The notes below the pieces were generated by a model. The model ran no database searches. It was not told the DNA's origin and saw only the letters and a list, made by a program, of their open reading frames with translations. Source: Suillus spraguei (taxonomy: Eukaryota > Basidiomycota > Agaricomycetes > Boletales > Suillaceae). From it: a stretch of 55,482 nt of DNA. Positions 21,993-32,339 of this stretch are shown piece by piece (the first letter of the stretch is position 1; each line of letters begins with the position of its first letter). A program made the translations under genes and the position numbers. Where the stretch lies: assembly GCA_016800925.1 (NCBI GenBank), contig JABCPU010000427.1, positions 1 to 55,482 on the forward strand. Direction: 5' to 3'.

Positions 21993-23631
21993 ATACTTTA
22001 CTTTAATCTTACTGGGCTTTAATCTTACTGGGTTTTACCTGGAACATCCTTCGCTTAGGTCCCCAACCTAAGTCGTCTTGAATCGTCTCTAAGTCTAAGC
22101 ACTCCTTAGTCTTAGTCTCTATTCTCGTAGAACCTCTTAGACTTGTCTTTGAGGCTGAACCCTTGATAGTACTCGGAACGCATTCCTTGCACTCTCACCT
22201 TGTCCTCTTCTGGGCATTTGTTACGACCATGCAAAACCGGAGATTAGTAAGAAGTCCTGGTCTTACATGGGGTTGTACCGGAGGGTTGTAAAGTCAAAGG
22301 GGCTTGGCCTCAGCTTGTACGCTGTGCCCCTTACCTGAGTATGTGCCCTTAATTTCAGATGAAGTCCAAGGGAGAGTTCTGGTGAAGTCCGGATGGAGGG
22401 TTTGGACAAACTCTAAGGCAGGATAGCTCGACAGAGCTCCGATGGACTTCCAGATGAGTGTGGGAATGCGCCGGAACTATTTCTGGAAGGTAGGGAGTAA
22501 TGGTAACACTACTGGAACAAGCTCCAAGTAGAACGGATGAAGGGTGGACCGCTGGACAAAGTCCAGGGCAGGATAGTAGCAGAGCTCTGGAGGGAAAGAT
22601 GATCCATAGATGTCAGAGAATAGGATAGGATGGATCCGGAGGACTAGGGGTCCGAAGGTCCGGAGCTCAGAGGAGCGGAGGAGCGGAGGAGCGGATGAGC
22701 ATAGCTCTGTGGATCTTAGAGGAAGTGTTGGCTACTAGAGAGGAGTAGGTCCGGATATGGTGTAGAGATAGTATAGACTACTCCAGACAAGGTCTGGAAT
22801 AGAAACAGACAGTATAAGACTACCAAAGGTAGAGTCGGAGGTGAAACAGATGATAGACGGAGATGGACGAAGTCCAAAAAGATTATAGGACATAGGATCA
22901 AAGCTCCGGCCTAGGGAGTGATCCCATAGGCCTGAGTCGGAAGCTTACAAGGGCCGGAGCCCAAGTGCAAGAACGGAAACGGAGTTATACAGACATGATA
23001 ACAGGATACAGAGTAATCAAGGAATATACAGAAGTAGGAACAATGAATCAGACTCAGGTCTGCAGGAGTTGTACTACAAGTTTATATACTGTAGGAGCAT
23101 GCCAGAGGGTAAGTACGGATAGTCCGAGGCTATGTCTGAAGCATACGGAAACACATTAGTAAGTACAGCAGGACATAAGGCTATGAACTCGGAGATGAAG
23201 CTCATATGAAATACTTATCAAGACGGAGGCAGAGATCACCGAGAACCGGAAGCACAGAGATACCCAGAAGCCGGAGACACAGGTATATTCTAAAAGGGGT
23301 AATGCGCAGGTGCGCGGGAATAGTTCGGATATGAACTCGGATCGGATATGGACATGGATCGGATATGGACATGGATCGGATATGGACACGGATGGATATG
23401 GATTGGAGTGGATGGGTGGATCGGATATGTGAACTGGATTGGATGGGTGGATCGGATATGTGAACTGGATTGGATGGGTGGATCAGATATGTGTAGGTTG
23501 GGTGTCTGGATGTCCATGGATTGGATTTGATCTAGACCTGAATGTACGGTATATGACAGCATTGTAGAACTTCCCAGCAGACCGTCTGTGTCTTTTCACT
23601 GTCGCTGGTGATGCCATCTCAGTTCGTAACA
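21993..23631 (+). repeat. Partial family C LTR interrupted by a family B solo LTR
   Basis: 21993-22218 plus 23559-23631 together match the right part of the family C LTR (compare 29112-29391) and end AGTTCGTAACA. A ~16-base duplication (TTTAATCTTACTGGG twice) is at its left edge. The left part of the LTR is missing: the sequence starts directly inside the preceding zinc-knuckle ORF. Confidence 0.8.
22219..23558 (-). repeat. Solo LTR of family B with 5-bp target duplication
   Basis: 1340 bp, reverse orientation, from TGTTACGACC to GTATATGACA. GCATT is on both sides (22214-22218 and 23559-23563). Removing the LTR and one GCATT restores the family C LTR sequence. It contains the TATA region (TTTATATACTG near 23080) and, near 23335-23510, a set of GGATATGGACATGGATC-type short repeats. 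Confidence 0.95.
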
Positions 23632-23757
23632 GAGTGACGATGGCAAGCCAGACAAGGTAGCAGAGGACAAGGATGGAGGCCTCATCAGGACGAGAGTAGA
23701 CAGCGACGCATAGGAGGAAAAATGATAGTAGGGGTGCAAGAAGGTGTTATTGTAACA
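23632..23757 (-). repeat. Fragment of family D LTR start, reverse orientation
   Basis: Reverse complement of 16708-16833 (landmarks GTCGC...CTACTCTCGTCC and GGCTTGCCATCGTCACTC). It is cut on the left by the family C LTR and abuts the family G coding region on the right. This suggests a D element inserted into the 5' part of the G element. Confidence 0.75.
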
Positions 23758-23819
23758 AGATCCTTAACCCAGCAGCACCTACCGCCAAGAGCACCCCACC
23801 AGTACCTGCAACTTCTTCT

Positions 23820-24638
23820 TTGTCTACCGACACCGCCAAAAGTACAGCACCTCCAGCACCTGTGACTTCTTCTTCATCTAATGATGCTGCCAACCAGCCT
23901 GCGCCCCAATACAGGTACCAGCATCCGCTAGAAGACAAGGACACTGATAGATGCATCGTCGACCGTATTCTGGACTCTGACGTTACCATACCAGTACGCG
24001 AACTCATCGCGGTAGCGCTGGAGATCCGCAAGAACCTCAAGGAAGCTACTACCAACAAGCGAGTTAGTGTTAATGCCACGCTAGTCAATGAGTTAGGTAT
24101 CATGCCTAGCGCTAGGGAACAGATGAAGTATTGGGAGCATTACCGCTCACAAGGTGCTGATGGACGAGTGGTCGCAGAGCACTTTGCACCACTGCGGGCT
24201 ATCATGGCCATTATCAAGGGACAGGTCTTGACGTGCACGTTGGACCAGGGCGCTGAATGTCTTGTCATGCCGGCGAGAGTTTGGCGTGCGCTGGGTTCCA
24301 CACCGCTGTGACCGGACCACAAGATCAACATGGAGTCGGCTAACACATCTACCAATGAGATGCTGGGAGTCATCGAGCACCTACTGCTGGACTTTGGAAC
24401 CGGTGAAATGCTGTTCCAGGTACAAGTTGTCGAGACCACTAACTTTGACCTCTTGCTAGGAAGACTGTTCTACACAATGACAGCATGTAACACTGAGGAC
24501 ACGCCAAGCGGCAAGCAGGACCTTACACTCACCGACCCTAATAACGGCAAGGTCATCTGCATACCCATGCAGCCATGGGTAAAGAAATGTCAGGGTTGCG
24601 CTAAGTGCACAGCAACGTCTACCAAGCAGGATTTTTAA
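23820..24638 (+). pseudogene. Family G gag end/retropepsin region, one TGA
   Basis: A DUF4100-like segment (DRILDSDVTIPVRELIAVA) is followed by a retropepsin-like domain (CTLDQGAECLVMPARVW ... FDLLLGRLFYTM). The usual catalytic DSG/DTG triad reads DQG. TGA at 24309-24311 interrupts (CGA expected, giving R-PDHKINM). The frame ends with TAA at 24636-24638 and overlaps the next frame by 34 bases at GGATTTTTAAAG, consistent with a -1 shift into pol. From memory this matches a widespread Agaricomycete Gypsy family. The N-terminal gag is missing, lost at the junction with the D LTR fragment. Confidence 0.75.
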
Positions 24639-27600
24639 AGATCAATGAGCCGCACATGGTGCAGGGAGACTCCCAAATGTTTCATTCTTCTTCTTCTTTC
24701 ATTTCTCAAGAACCAGTTACCACTAAAGTTACTGCTAAAGTTACCGCTAAAGTTACCACTACCGTATCAAGTTCCACTGACCACATACTGGTGCCCACTG
24801 TGCAACCACCGCTCTTACGGAGCACTACCTCTGACACATCATCGTCTCCCTTTAACTGCCCTCAGTTATCTGCTCATTATCATTACCTAACCTCTATGCA
24901 TTCTTCCATTAATGCCGAGTCTACTGAAGCCTTCCACAGCATTTATACCTACGACGAGACCATGCATTCCTACGTCTACAAACCTGTAGGCAAAAAAGTT
25001 AACACCATCCTGGCTACCATGCCGCCAGAGTACTATGTGCAATGGGAATTACCGCCAGACCCTTTGGCCAGTTTACCTGAGTTACCACCGCACCCACCAG
25101 ACTTTGTACCTGGCAATCAGTTTACCCAAGAGAGAGCTGACGTGCTTGATCTGGATCCCGCGAAGTGGCTATGACCAGAGGAGGACAAGCTTGTACGTTG
25201 GCTTGGTCATGAACACAAGACCGCCTTCGCCTGGGATGCATCAGAATGTGGCCGTCTCGACGAGAAGTACTTTCCGCCGTACAAGATACTGACGGTACCG
25301 CACACACCATGGGTGGAGTGCAGCATCCAAATCCCTCCTGCCACACTGGAGAAAGTTGTGGGGATTATCAAGGAAAAGATTGCATCTGGCGTGTACGAGC
25401 CATCAACGGCGTCTTACCGCTTGCAATGGTTCTGCATTGTCAAGAAAGACGGTACATCACTGTGTATAGTTCATGATCTCCAACCGCTGAACAGGGTAAC
25501 TATCAAAGATGCTTCCATTCCTCCTTGCGTTGAACATCTCGCTGAATCATTTGCCGGCTATGCTGTGTACGGCATGATGGACTTATTTTCAGGATATGAT
25601 CAGCGGTCACTACATGTTGACTCGCGCGATATGACCACCTTTGGTACACCATTGGGGCCTTACTGCCTAACCACGCTTCCGATGGGCCACGCTAACAGCA
25701 TACAGCTCTTTCAGGGGGATATTTGCTTCATCCTACAAGATGAGATCCCGATGTACACGTTCCTGTTCATTGACGACATTGCCGTGAAGTCGGTAAAGAT
25801 GCGGTATCAGAGAGCTGATGGTTCATACGAGACCATACCGGAGAATGCTGGCATTCGCCACTTCATCTGGGAACACTTAATTGTGGTTAACCGCGTCTTG
25901 CACCACTTGCGTATGGTCAGGCTAATGGTTTCTGCCAAAAAGTTTGTTTTAGCCACGCCTACCACCAATATCATAGGGCACATGTGTACCTTCGAAGGGC
26001 GTGTACCAGAGTCCAGGAAGGTACAAAAGATCCGCAATTGACCTGAGTGTAGCACCATTATGCATGTGCGGGGCTTCCTGGGTACCTGCGGCGTCTTGCG
26101 TATTTTCATCAAGGACTTCGCCAAGATAGCGAGACTGCTAGTAGCACTAACACGCAAGGACGTCATATTTGAGTGGGGTCACGAACAGAAGGTAGCTATG
26201 CAGACGCTCAAAGATGCTATTATGCAGTCGCCCATGCTAAAACTGCTCGATTATGTTTCTGGGCGAGAAGTCATTCTAGCTGTTGACACATCCTCTATTG
26301 CCGTAGGTTTTATACTCTCGCAAATCAGCGAGGACATGAAGCGCTACCCTAGCCGCTTTTGTTTGCTAACGCTTACCAAAGTTGAGAGCCGCTACTTGCA
26401 AGCAAAGCTCGAGCTATACGGGTTGTTCAGAGCACTGTGCACTATGCGGGTGTATATCTTCGGCATCGTCAACCTTACAGTTGAGGTGGACATGAAGTAT
26501 ATCAAAGGGATGATCAATAACCCAGATCTCCAGCCTAATGCTACGATCAATCGCTGGATTGCAGGTATACTTTTGTTCCAATTCAATTTCATGCATGTAC
26601 CTGCAACCAAGCATACCGGCACTGACAGTCTCTCAAGGAGACCTGCCGCAGATGAAGATCCAGCTGAGGAGGATGATCACGAGGATTGGTTAGACCACTT
26701 GTACTGCTTCAGTATGGAGATTTTGAATGACAGGGCTTGCATAGTCGCAGGTCCTTGTGGCAACATCTTGCGGCACCCTCATTCATCACCCGTGCCATGC
26801 TCACTAACTCAACCACCCATGTTACTCGCATGTTTAGGTACCATAACCCATGATAGCGACGGCATCGCAATCCCGCATTCTGAGGCCACTCAAGCCCAAG
26901 ATGAACATATGCTGGTAATTCAGCATTCCTGACAGACCACAAGTGGCCAGCGAGCTTGACCGACAAGGAATTTACATCCTTCATCAGAACACTCGTTCAG
27001 TACTTCGTGTTGGGGGATAGCCTCTTCCAGCAGCAATCGCTCAGCAAGCATCAGCTAGTCATACCGGCGGCTAAGCACTTGGTATTCTTAAGGAAGCGCA
27101 CAATGACTTAGGTCATAAGGGAGTATTTGCGACTCACGCTAGACTTCTTTTACGTTTTTGGTGGCCATATATTATTGACGATATCAAATGGTACAACAGG
27201 ACTTGTCACGAGTGCCAGATCAGGCAGACTCGCTGCTTGCACATACCACCAACCGTCCCTGTACCCGGCGGTATTTTTAGGCACGCACACCTTGACACTA
27301 TGATGATGCCGAAAGCTGCAGATTTGATCACTTAGTTCAAGTGCACTGTGCTCTTACCAGCTACCCAGAATGGCGTATGCTATGCAAGGAAAACACCAGG
27401 ACCCTTAGTGCCTTCATTTTTGAGGAGCTTTTGTGTCGGTGGGGACCTATCACTGAGATCGTTACTGACAACGGGCCAGCTTTTATTGCGGCGGTAGAAG
27501 AGTTAGCTAACTGCTATGGGATTCACCCAATCTGCATCTCTCTTTACAACTCACAAGCCAATGGCATTGTCGAGCGGCATCATTATGATGTCCAGGAGGC

Positions 27601-28438
27601 CATCATAAAAAGTTGCAAGGGGGACGAGTCCCGCTGGTATCAGACCATTCATACTGTGTTCTGGGCCAAGCGTGTTACCATTCATCATGACACTGGGCAA
27701 TCGCCATATTTTATGGTTCACGGCGTCGAGCCAATCTTTCCATTTGATCTCACTGAAAGTACCTTTCTAGTAGACCTACCCGGCCAAGAGACATTCTCTA
27801 CCACTGATCTCATTGCTTACCACGCGCAGCAGTTACAGAAGCGACAAGAAGATATCCACGGCATCAGAGACAAAGTCACCAAGGCTAAACTCAATTCGGT
27901 ACGGCAATTCGAGCGCCGGTACGGCGCTACTATTAAAGACTATAACTTTGCTCCAGGCACGTTAGTCTTAGTGCGTAATTCCAAGATCAAGTATGAGCTG
28001 AGTCGAAAGACGAAGCTGCAGTACCTCGGTCCAATGGTAGTTGTGCGTTGTACCAACGGCGGCTCATACTGGCTAGCCGAGCTAGATGGCAGCATATCCA
28101 AACTGCGTTATGCAGCGTTCCGCATGTCAGAGTCCACAGCGACTTGCCTAGCGACTTCTCCCATATCCATCTCCTCCCCTTCTGTCAGCTCTATTGCTAC
28201 TTCAGGCGGACCACCAGTGGTAACTTCACTACCAGCCTTACCACTACCACTATCGCCGGCGGTAGGTGGCATCTTTGCCGCAGACTTGGCCTTACGCTCT
28301 ACGAACAAGTTAACAAGGTTAGAAGTTAGACATGCACAGAACTTACTACCAAAGTATCTGGATTGGACACAGCCAGTCTTCAGCTTGCAGCACAGCCAAC
28401 AGTTATACCCACGCTCACCAGAGCAGAGTATCTTCTGA
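24605..28438 (+). pseudogene. pol: Family G pol: RT-RNase H-integrase, TGA stops and frameshifts
   Basis: A linker with tandem VTAKVTAKVT-like residues leads into RT (YFPPYKILTVPHTPW ... FIDD at about 25767-25778). RNase H follows (ILAVDTSSIAVG, about 26277; ELYGLFRAL), then the integrase zinc region (HNDLGHKG ... CHECQIRQ) and the DDE core (LDTMMMPKA, VTDNGPAF, GIVERHHYD). A C-terminal GP[YF]-like module (LQYLGPMVVV, about 28018) has no chromodomain. Stops: TGA at 25172-25174 (CGA expected), 26039-26041 (TGG expected) and 26930-26932 (CGA expected). Frameshifts lie near 27090 and 27330. The last ~330 bases overlap the antisense gene. Nonfunctional copy. Confidence 0.88.
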
Positions 28439-29567
28439 CGAGCGCAGTGCTCACATGGCTTCGAGTACACGATGTCGCCAGGTCTCCTATCAATCCTGGG
28501 GCGTGGCTTTGGACGCTAGAAATAGTGCATAAGTAAAGGCAAGCGAAAGAGAGATAGCGAGAACTTACTGAAGTACCCTCAGTTGACGCTAAAGGCACCA
28601 CCGTGCCCTCCACATCACCGCCGATAACCTCCTTCATTGGCACATCTACCACAGCGACTTCCTTCTCCTTGCCCTTCTCGTCAGCAGTGGCGGCTAACTT
28701 CTCTTGCTCACACTTAATCTTCGCGGCAAGTAAAGCTGCGTGAACTTGCTTGGTCCACCAATCATACACCTTACTTGCTTCCAGTCCCGTGGTGTTCTCT
28801 GCCAGCAGCAAGACCAACGCTAGGCTATATGTCTTCCCATCCAAACGACACTTCGCCATCGCGCCCTATACCATAGAAATGAGCAAAGACACAGAACACC
28901 ACCAATAGTCGCTTACTGTTACAGTTGTATGTGCCCCTATTCATTTCTCTTTGTTTCCTTACTTGTATATCATGTCACATGACTCTGACTCATATGCTCA
29001 ACGCATCTGTACTATAGTTGCCTTCCTTATTTGGATACGCACTTACTTTCCCACGCCTCTCTTGGTCCGTGCGCACATATTGGTCTATTTAAGCACGTTG
29101 TACTTGTAGTAGATTCTTTACTTTAATCTTACTGGGTTTTACCTGGAACATCCTTCACTTAGGTCTCCAACCTAAGTCGTCTTGAATCGTCTCTAAGTCT
29201 AAGCACTCCTTAGCCTTAGTCTCTATTCTTGTAGTACCTCTTGGACTTGTCCTTGAGGCCAGAACCTTGATTGTACTCGGAACGCGTTCCTTGTACTTTC
29301 ACCTTGTCCTCTTCTGGACATTGTAAGAACCTCCCAGCAGACCGCCTGTGTCTTTTCACTGTTGCTGGTGACGCCACCCCAGTTCATAACACTTACCATA
29401 GCAAGAGTCCACTCATTCATCCACTGCTTCTTCTCAGCGGCTAAGTCCTCATGGTCCTCAGGGACGCATTTGGTCAGCACCTCGACCTTAGCATGGATCA
29501 TGGCAAACTTCTCAACCAAGGCAACAGTCTCAGGGCAAAGGTCGGAACCAAGGTCGAAGAGAGACAT
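28108..29567 (-). CDS. Antisense accessory gene of family G: Zn2Cys6-like protein
   Basis: Convergent with and overlapping the end of pol. Splice model: exon 1 29567-29397 (57 codons), exon 2 28865-28569 (99 codons), exon 3 28515-28108 (136 with stop TAA). All joins are phase 0 and the product is 291 codons with no stop. The donors are GTAAG. Intron 2 is 53 bases. Intron 1 was 51 bases before a solo LTR entered it. Exon 3 holds CEHCARQKILC, 7 residues, then CWLCCKLKTGC: exactly C-x2-C-x6-C-x7-C-x2-C-x6-C, within the fungal Zn2Cys6 pattern. A Lys/Glu-rich segment precedes and an acidic tail follows. A TATAAATG box is at 29615-29608, 48 bases before the ATG. A DNA-binding regulator is the best inference; the target is unknown. 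Confidence 0.78.
28917..29391 (+). repeat. Solo LTR of family C inside intron 1 of the antisense gene
   Basis: 475 bp from TGTTACAGTTG to AGTTCATAACA. CTTAC is on both sides (28912-28916 and 29392-29396), so this is a complete solo LTR. A TATA-like CTATTTAAG is near 29087. The duplicated target on the reverse strand is GTAAG, the splice donor of the host intron, so a donor remains next to exon 1. Confidence 0.95.
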
Positions 29568-29607
29568 GCTGTAGCAAAGGCAAGCAAGGCATCACAGGTA
29601 CGCCAGT

Positions 29608-29615
29608 CATTTATA
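29608..29615 (-). promoter_or_regulatory. TATA box of the family G antisense gene
   Basis: TATAAATG on the reverse strand, 48 bases upstream of the antisense ATG at 29567 and about 200 bases inside the 3' LTR. It supports a dedicated antisense promoter in the element's internal region. Confidence 0.5.
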
Positions 29616-29772
29616 GCAGCTCCCCACTCGTAACCACTGCATAATGCACCTCGTGTCCATCATTATCCCCTTCCCACAATACCACGAGTTCACGCCAATC
29701 ACACTTCATAAACTCCACATACCACACATCACGCACATGCTTGCGAGTTGCAGGAATGCTAAGTCTTACATA

Positions 29773-29787
29773 CGGTACGTTTGACCG
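29773..29787. promoter_or_regulatory. CGG-N9-CCG motif upstream of the family G antisense gene
   Basis: CGGTACGTTTGACCG has inverted CGG triplets 9 bases apart, near the start of the 3' LTR and about 206 bases before the antisense ATG. Such spacing is typical of some Zn2Cys6 dimers, but a single short motif may be chance. Confidence 0.3.
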
Positions 29788-29818
29788 GGGATGGTCAATA
29801 TTCAAAGTGCCCAGCAGA

Positions 29819-30740
29819 TGTAGCGAGAAAAGTCACGCTGACCGTCAAAACCCCGTTTTTGACAAGCATCTCGTTAACGTCTGCAGCGGCAACTGAAGGA
29901 ATTCCTTATAGTGACGAAATAGCCTTTTTGCTCCACTAAGGCGGAACCATTCTTCTCCCATGAACCCTTACTGGATCCTTGCGCTGATGCCCTCATGTCC
30001 CATCTCATTCCGTCTAGAATCCATTGGTGTGTAGTTACCTTGCTTCCGCCATTACTAAACCTACGGCAGGATTTACCTTACATCCCAAGGGGCTGCTGCA
30101 CGCTGTGCGCCTGTTTATTAAGTACCCTGTTTATTTTCTTTCTCACTACTGGACTCACATAGCTATCTCATACGCGCTCACATATGTTAAAAAGGACTGA
30201 ACATACATACTGTTACTTTTACTTCCCATTACATCCCTTCACTAGGACTTAGTATCAGAAATGCTCGCTAGTCGCAATCTATTTGCCCTTTGAACTTTTC
30301 TCCGTTTGAACTTCGCTCATTGATTTAACCACTGGTAACTTTACCACTCGAAGGACCACGCAACTTTCGACTTCACTACTCATAACCAGACTGCAGCCAG
30401 TGATCTCGCTGGGTTGTTTTCTCTCTCACCTGCGTTCCCACTCATACGGAGTTGCCGCTACCGCTACTGCACCACCAGTAGTAATAACATTTTCGTCTTG
30501 CCCAAGTAACTTTGTTCTTGCTCTCACTAGCTAACCATTGCAGCTATCCTTACCGCGCGTGTACCCTGACACCGCGCTAGTACCGCCGATATACTGCTAC
30601 CGCCACTAACCTCGGAAGTCAGAATTCTTGTTGCCATATTAGTACTTCATTGTTTCCTTCACACTAACTTTGAAGGAATTGCTTCTATTTGCAGTCCTCT
30701 TGGGTCGAACATCTCACTCACGCCTTCAGTAGGATTAATG
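29819..30740 (+). repeat. 3' LTR of family G element (approximate right edge)
   Basis: Starts TGTAGCGAGAAAAGTCACGCTGACC, which matches the reverse copy beginning at 43336. Further shared blocks are CCATTGGTG(T/C)GTAG..CCGCCATTACTAAA near 30020-30060, ATGTTAAAAAGGACT near 30185, and a TACCGC-rich middle. The right edge is estimated from the other copy. No protein-coding role is apparent. Confidence 0.65.
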
Positions 30741-30824
30741 CTGCGCTTATACTTAGGCCAGCCCTAGTTTCTTCATTTCACCAGTGTGAGATCACTATTC
30801 CATTTTTTATTGTTTTTACTCATT

Positions 30825-31100
30825 GCACATAGGACCTCGACTACCCATTATTCAACCAACCAGACCAAGACGACCACTCCAATCTTGCACTTGAAGCAGC
30901 TCAAGCAAAATGCAAGATTTGTCAAGCTCAAAAAGACCTCGCAGACAGCATCTTGGAGCACTACATAGTGCTTACTAACCTCCATCGCTGTCATGTAGAA
31001 GCTACAAACATGCGATTATTGATGGCTGACCTTGATGTGGGATGCATGCATATAGAGCGGAGGAGAAATGGTATCCCAACATTTATTGGGTCCAGGGCTG
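30825..31100 (+). pseudogene. Exon-like fragment of an unrecognised gene
   Basis: One frame from about 30849 reads PLFNQPDQDDHSNLALEAAQAKCKICQ and continues to HIERRRNGIPTFIGSRAGG, with a CKIC pair and a helical segment. A splice-acceptor-like CACATAG precedes it at about 30830. I do not recognise the family. The downstream Cys-rich frame (31200-31378) is probably not coding. Confidence 0.3.
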
Positions 31101-31540
31101 GTGGTACAAGTCAGGTAGACTATTTTTTGGGGGGTATTGATGTACTGAGAGCTCTATTTAGTACTCAGCTAACTGGACAACTGAATCCAAGAATTGAGTT
31201 TATATTGTTAATGTCTCGTATGTTGATACATACCTGTATAATCTGTATTGCTTGTACAATCTGTAGTCCTTGTGGTGTTTGTCTGCTTGTTCACTTGTAC
31301 TTAGCAGCTCGAAATTTTGAATTGCTTGTAATGTCTGTAATACCTTGTATGGTTTGTGTAGACTTGTTGTTCATGTGACACCTATCACCAAATTAGTAGT
31401 TTGCTGATGTCCCTTTCTGATTCTCCCCAGAGAATCTCAGACATCAAGCATGTCTTGGCAGCTCAAGGGACACAGCAAAGATTGCCAGCCGGACTCATTC
31501 AACAGATTGCCTAGAATGACCAGTGCCTTATGTGCACTTT

Positions 31541-32289
31541 TGTCATATACCGTACTTCTAATCTCAGATCTGATCGTTTCCATATCCGTCCGGTCCACAG
31601 ATCCTGTCCGGACCACCCATCCGAATGTACTCACTTCTCGCACCTTAACTCCCTGGTGAACATCTGCGTCTATCTCCTTTCGTCATTTCTCCTACTACCG
31701 GTACTCCGGCTGTTTATATTTCTGTCCTGTGTTACTGATCCGTTTCCTGTGTTCATTTCCGATTCATGCTTACTGATCCGCTGTGCAATAACTAATAGAC
31801 TTCCGTTACACTTCGTACATAGCCCTCAGTCCCGGACTTGCTAATTATCCGTCTTAGATACTTACTGTATATAAACCACTTGTAGATCTCCGTAGAACCT
31901 TAGTTCGAATATCATCTTAGATTCTACTCATTCTGCCTCCTCCGGACTTAAGCCACTCTCCGCTTCAAGTCACCTTCCGAGACTTAGGATTGACTCCTAT
32001 AGTCTATACCTCCGACTCTATCTTCGGATAGTCCATCTCCGTTAGTTTCTAGTTAGGAACTAGTTCCAAACTAGCCTTAGTCTCTGTCCTCTCCTTACGT
32101 TCCGAATTACCTTCGGACGTATTATATCCGACACCTTCGGACACCCGGATCCGTCACGCAACCCCTTCCGGGCCTTTCGGACGAATAACTCCTCCCTGAA
32201 ATAAGGGGCATTACTCGAGAAAGGGGCACAGTGTACGAACTGAGGCCAAAGCCCTTCGGATCTCTCTACCCTTGAGTACAGTCTTAACA
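31541..32289 (+). repeat. 5' LTR of chromovirus A2
   Basis: 749 bp, TGTCATATACC to GTCTTAACA. It lacks about 20 bases near its start that the other three full LTRs have (GATCTGATCG in place of a duplicated GATCCGATC block). The self-primer AGTTCGAATAT is at 31902-31912. The flanking ACTTT does not match the bases after the 3' LTR (AGAGG). Confidence 0.95.
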
Positions 32290-32291
32290 GT

Positions 32292-32302
32292 ATATTCGAA
32301 CT
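32292..32302 (+). other. Primer binding site of A2 (self-priming type)
   Basis: ATATTCGAACT, exact reverse complement of 31902-31912 and two bases inside the LTR, as in the first copy. Confidence 0.7.
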
Positions 32303-32339
32303 CAAACCTTTCCGAGTAACTTAGCAACCATCCCATATC

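Noticed and set aside
24605..24638. Programmed frameshift at GGATTTTTAAAG between family G protease and pol
   Set aside because: The -1 relation fits, but the heptamer is not a good X_XXY_YYZ site in the protease frame and I see no clear stem downstream.
28917..29391. 3' LTR of the family G element
   Set aside because: Flanked by its own CTTAC duplication and belongs to family C; the G LTR starts later, at 29819.
30953..31378. 141-codon Cys/Ile-rich ORF as a membrane protein
   Set aside because: The C-terminal half is simple TGTATGATTTG-like sequence; only the first part resembles an exon, in a frame starting upstream.
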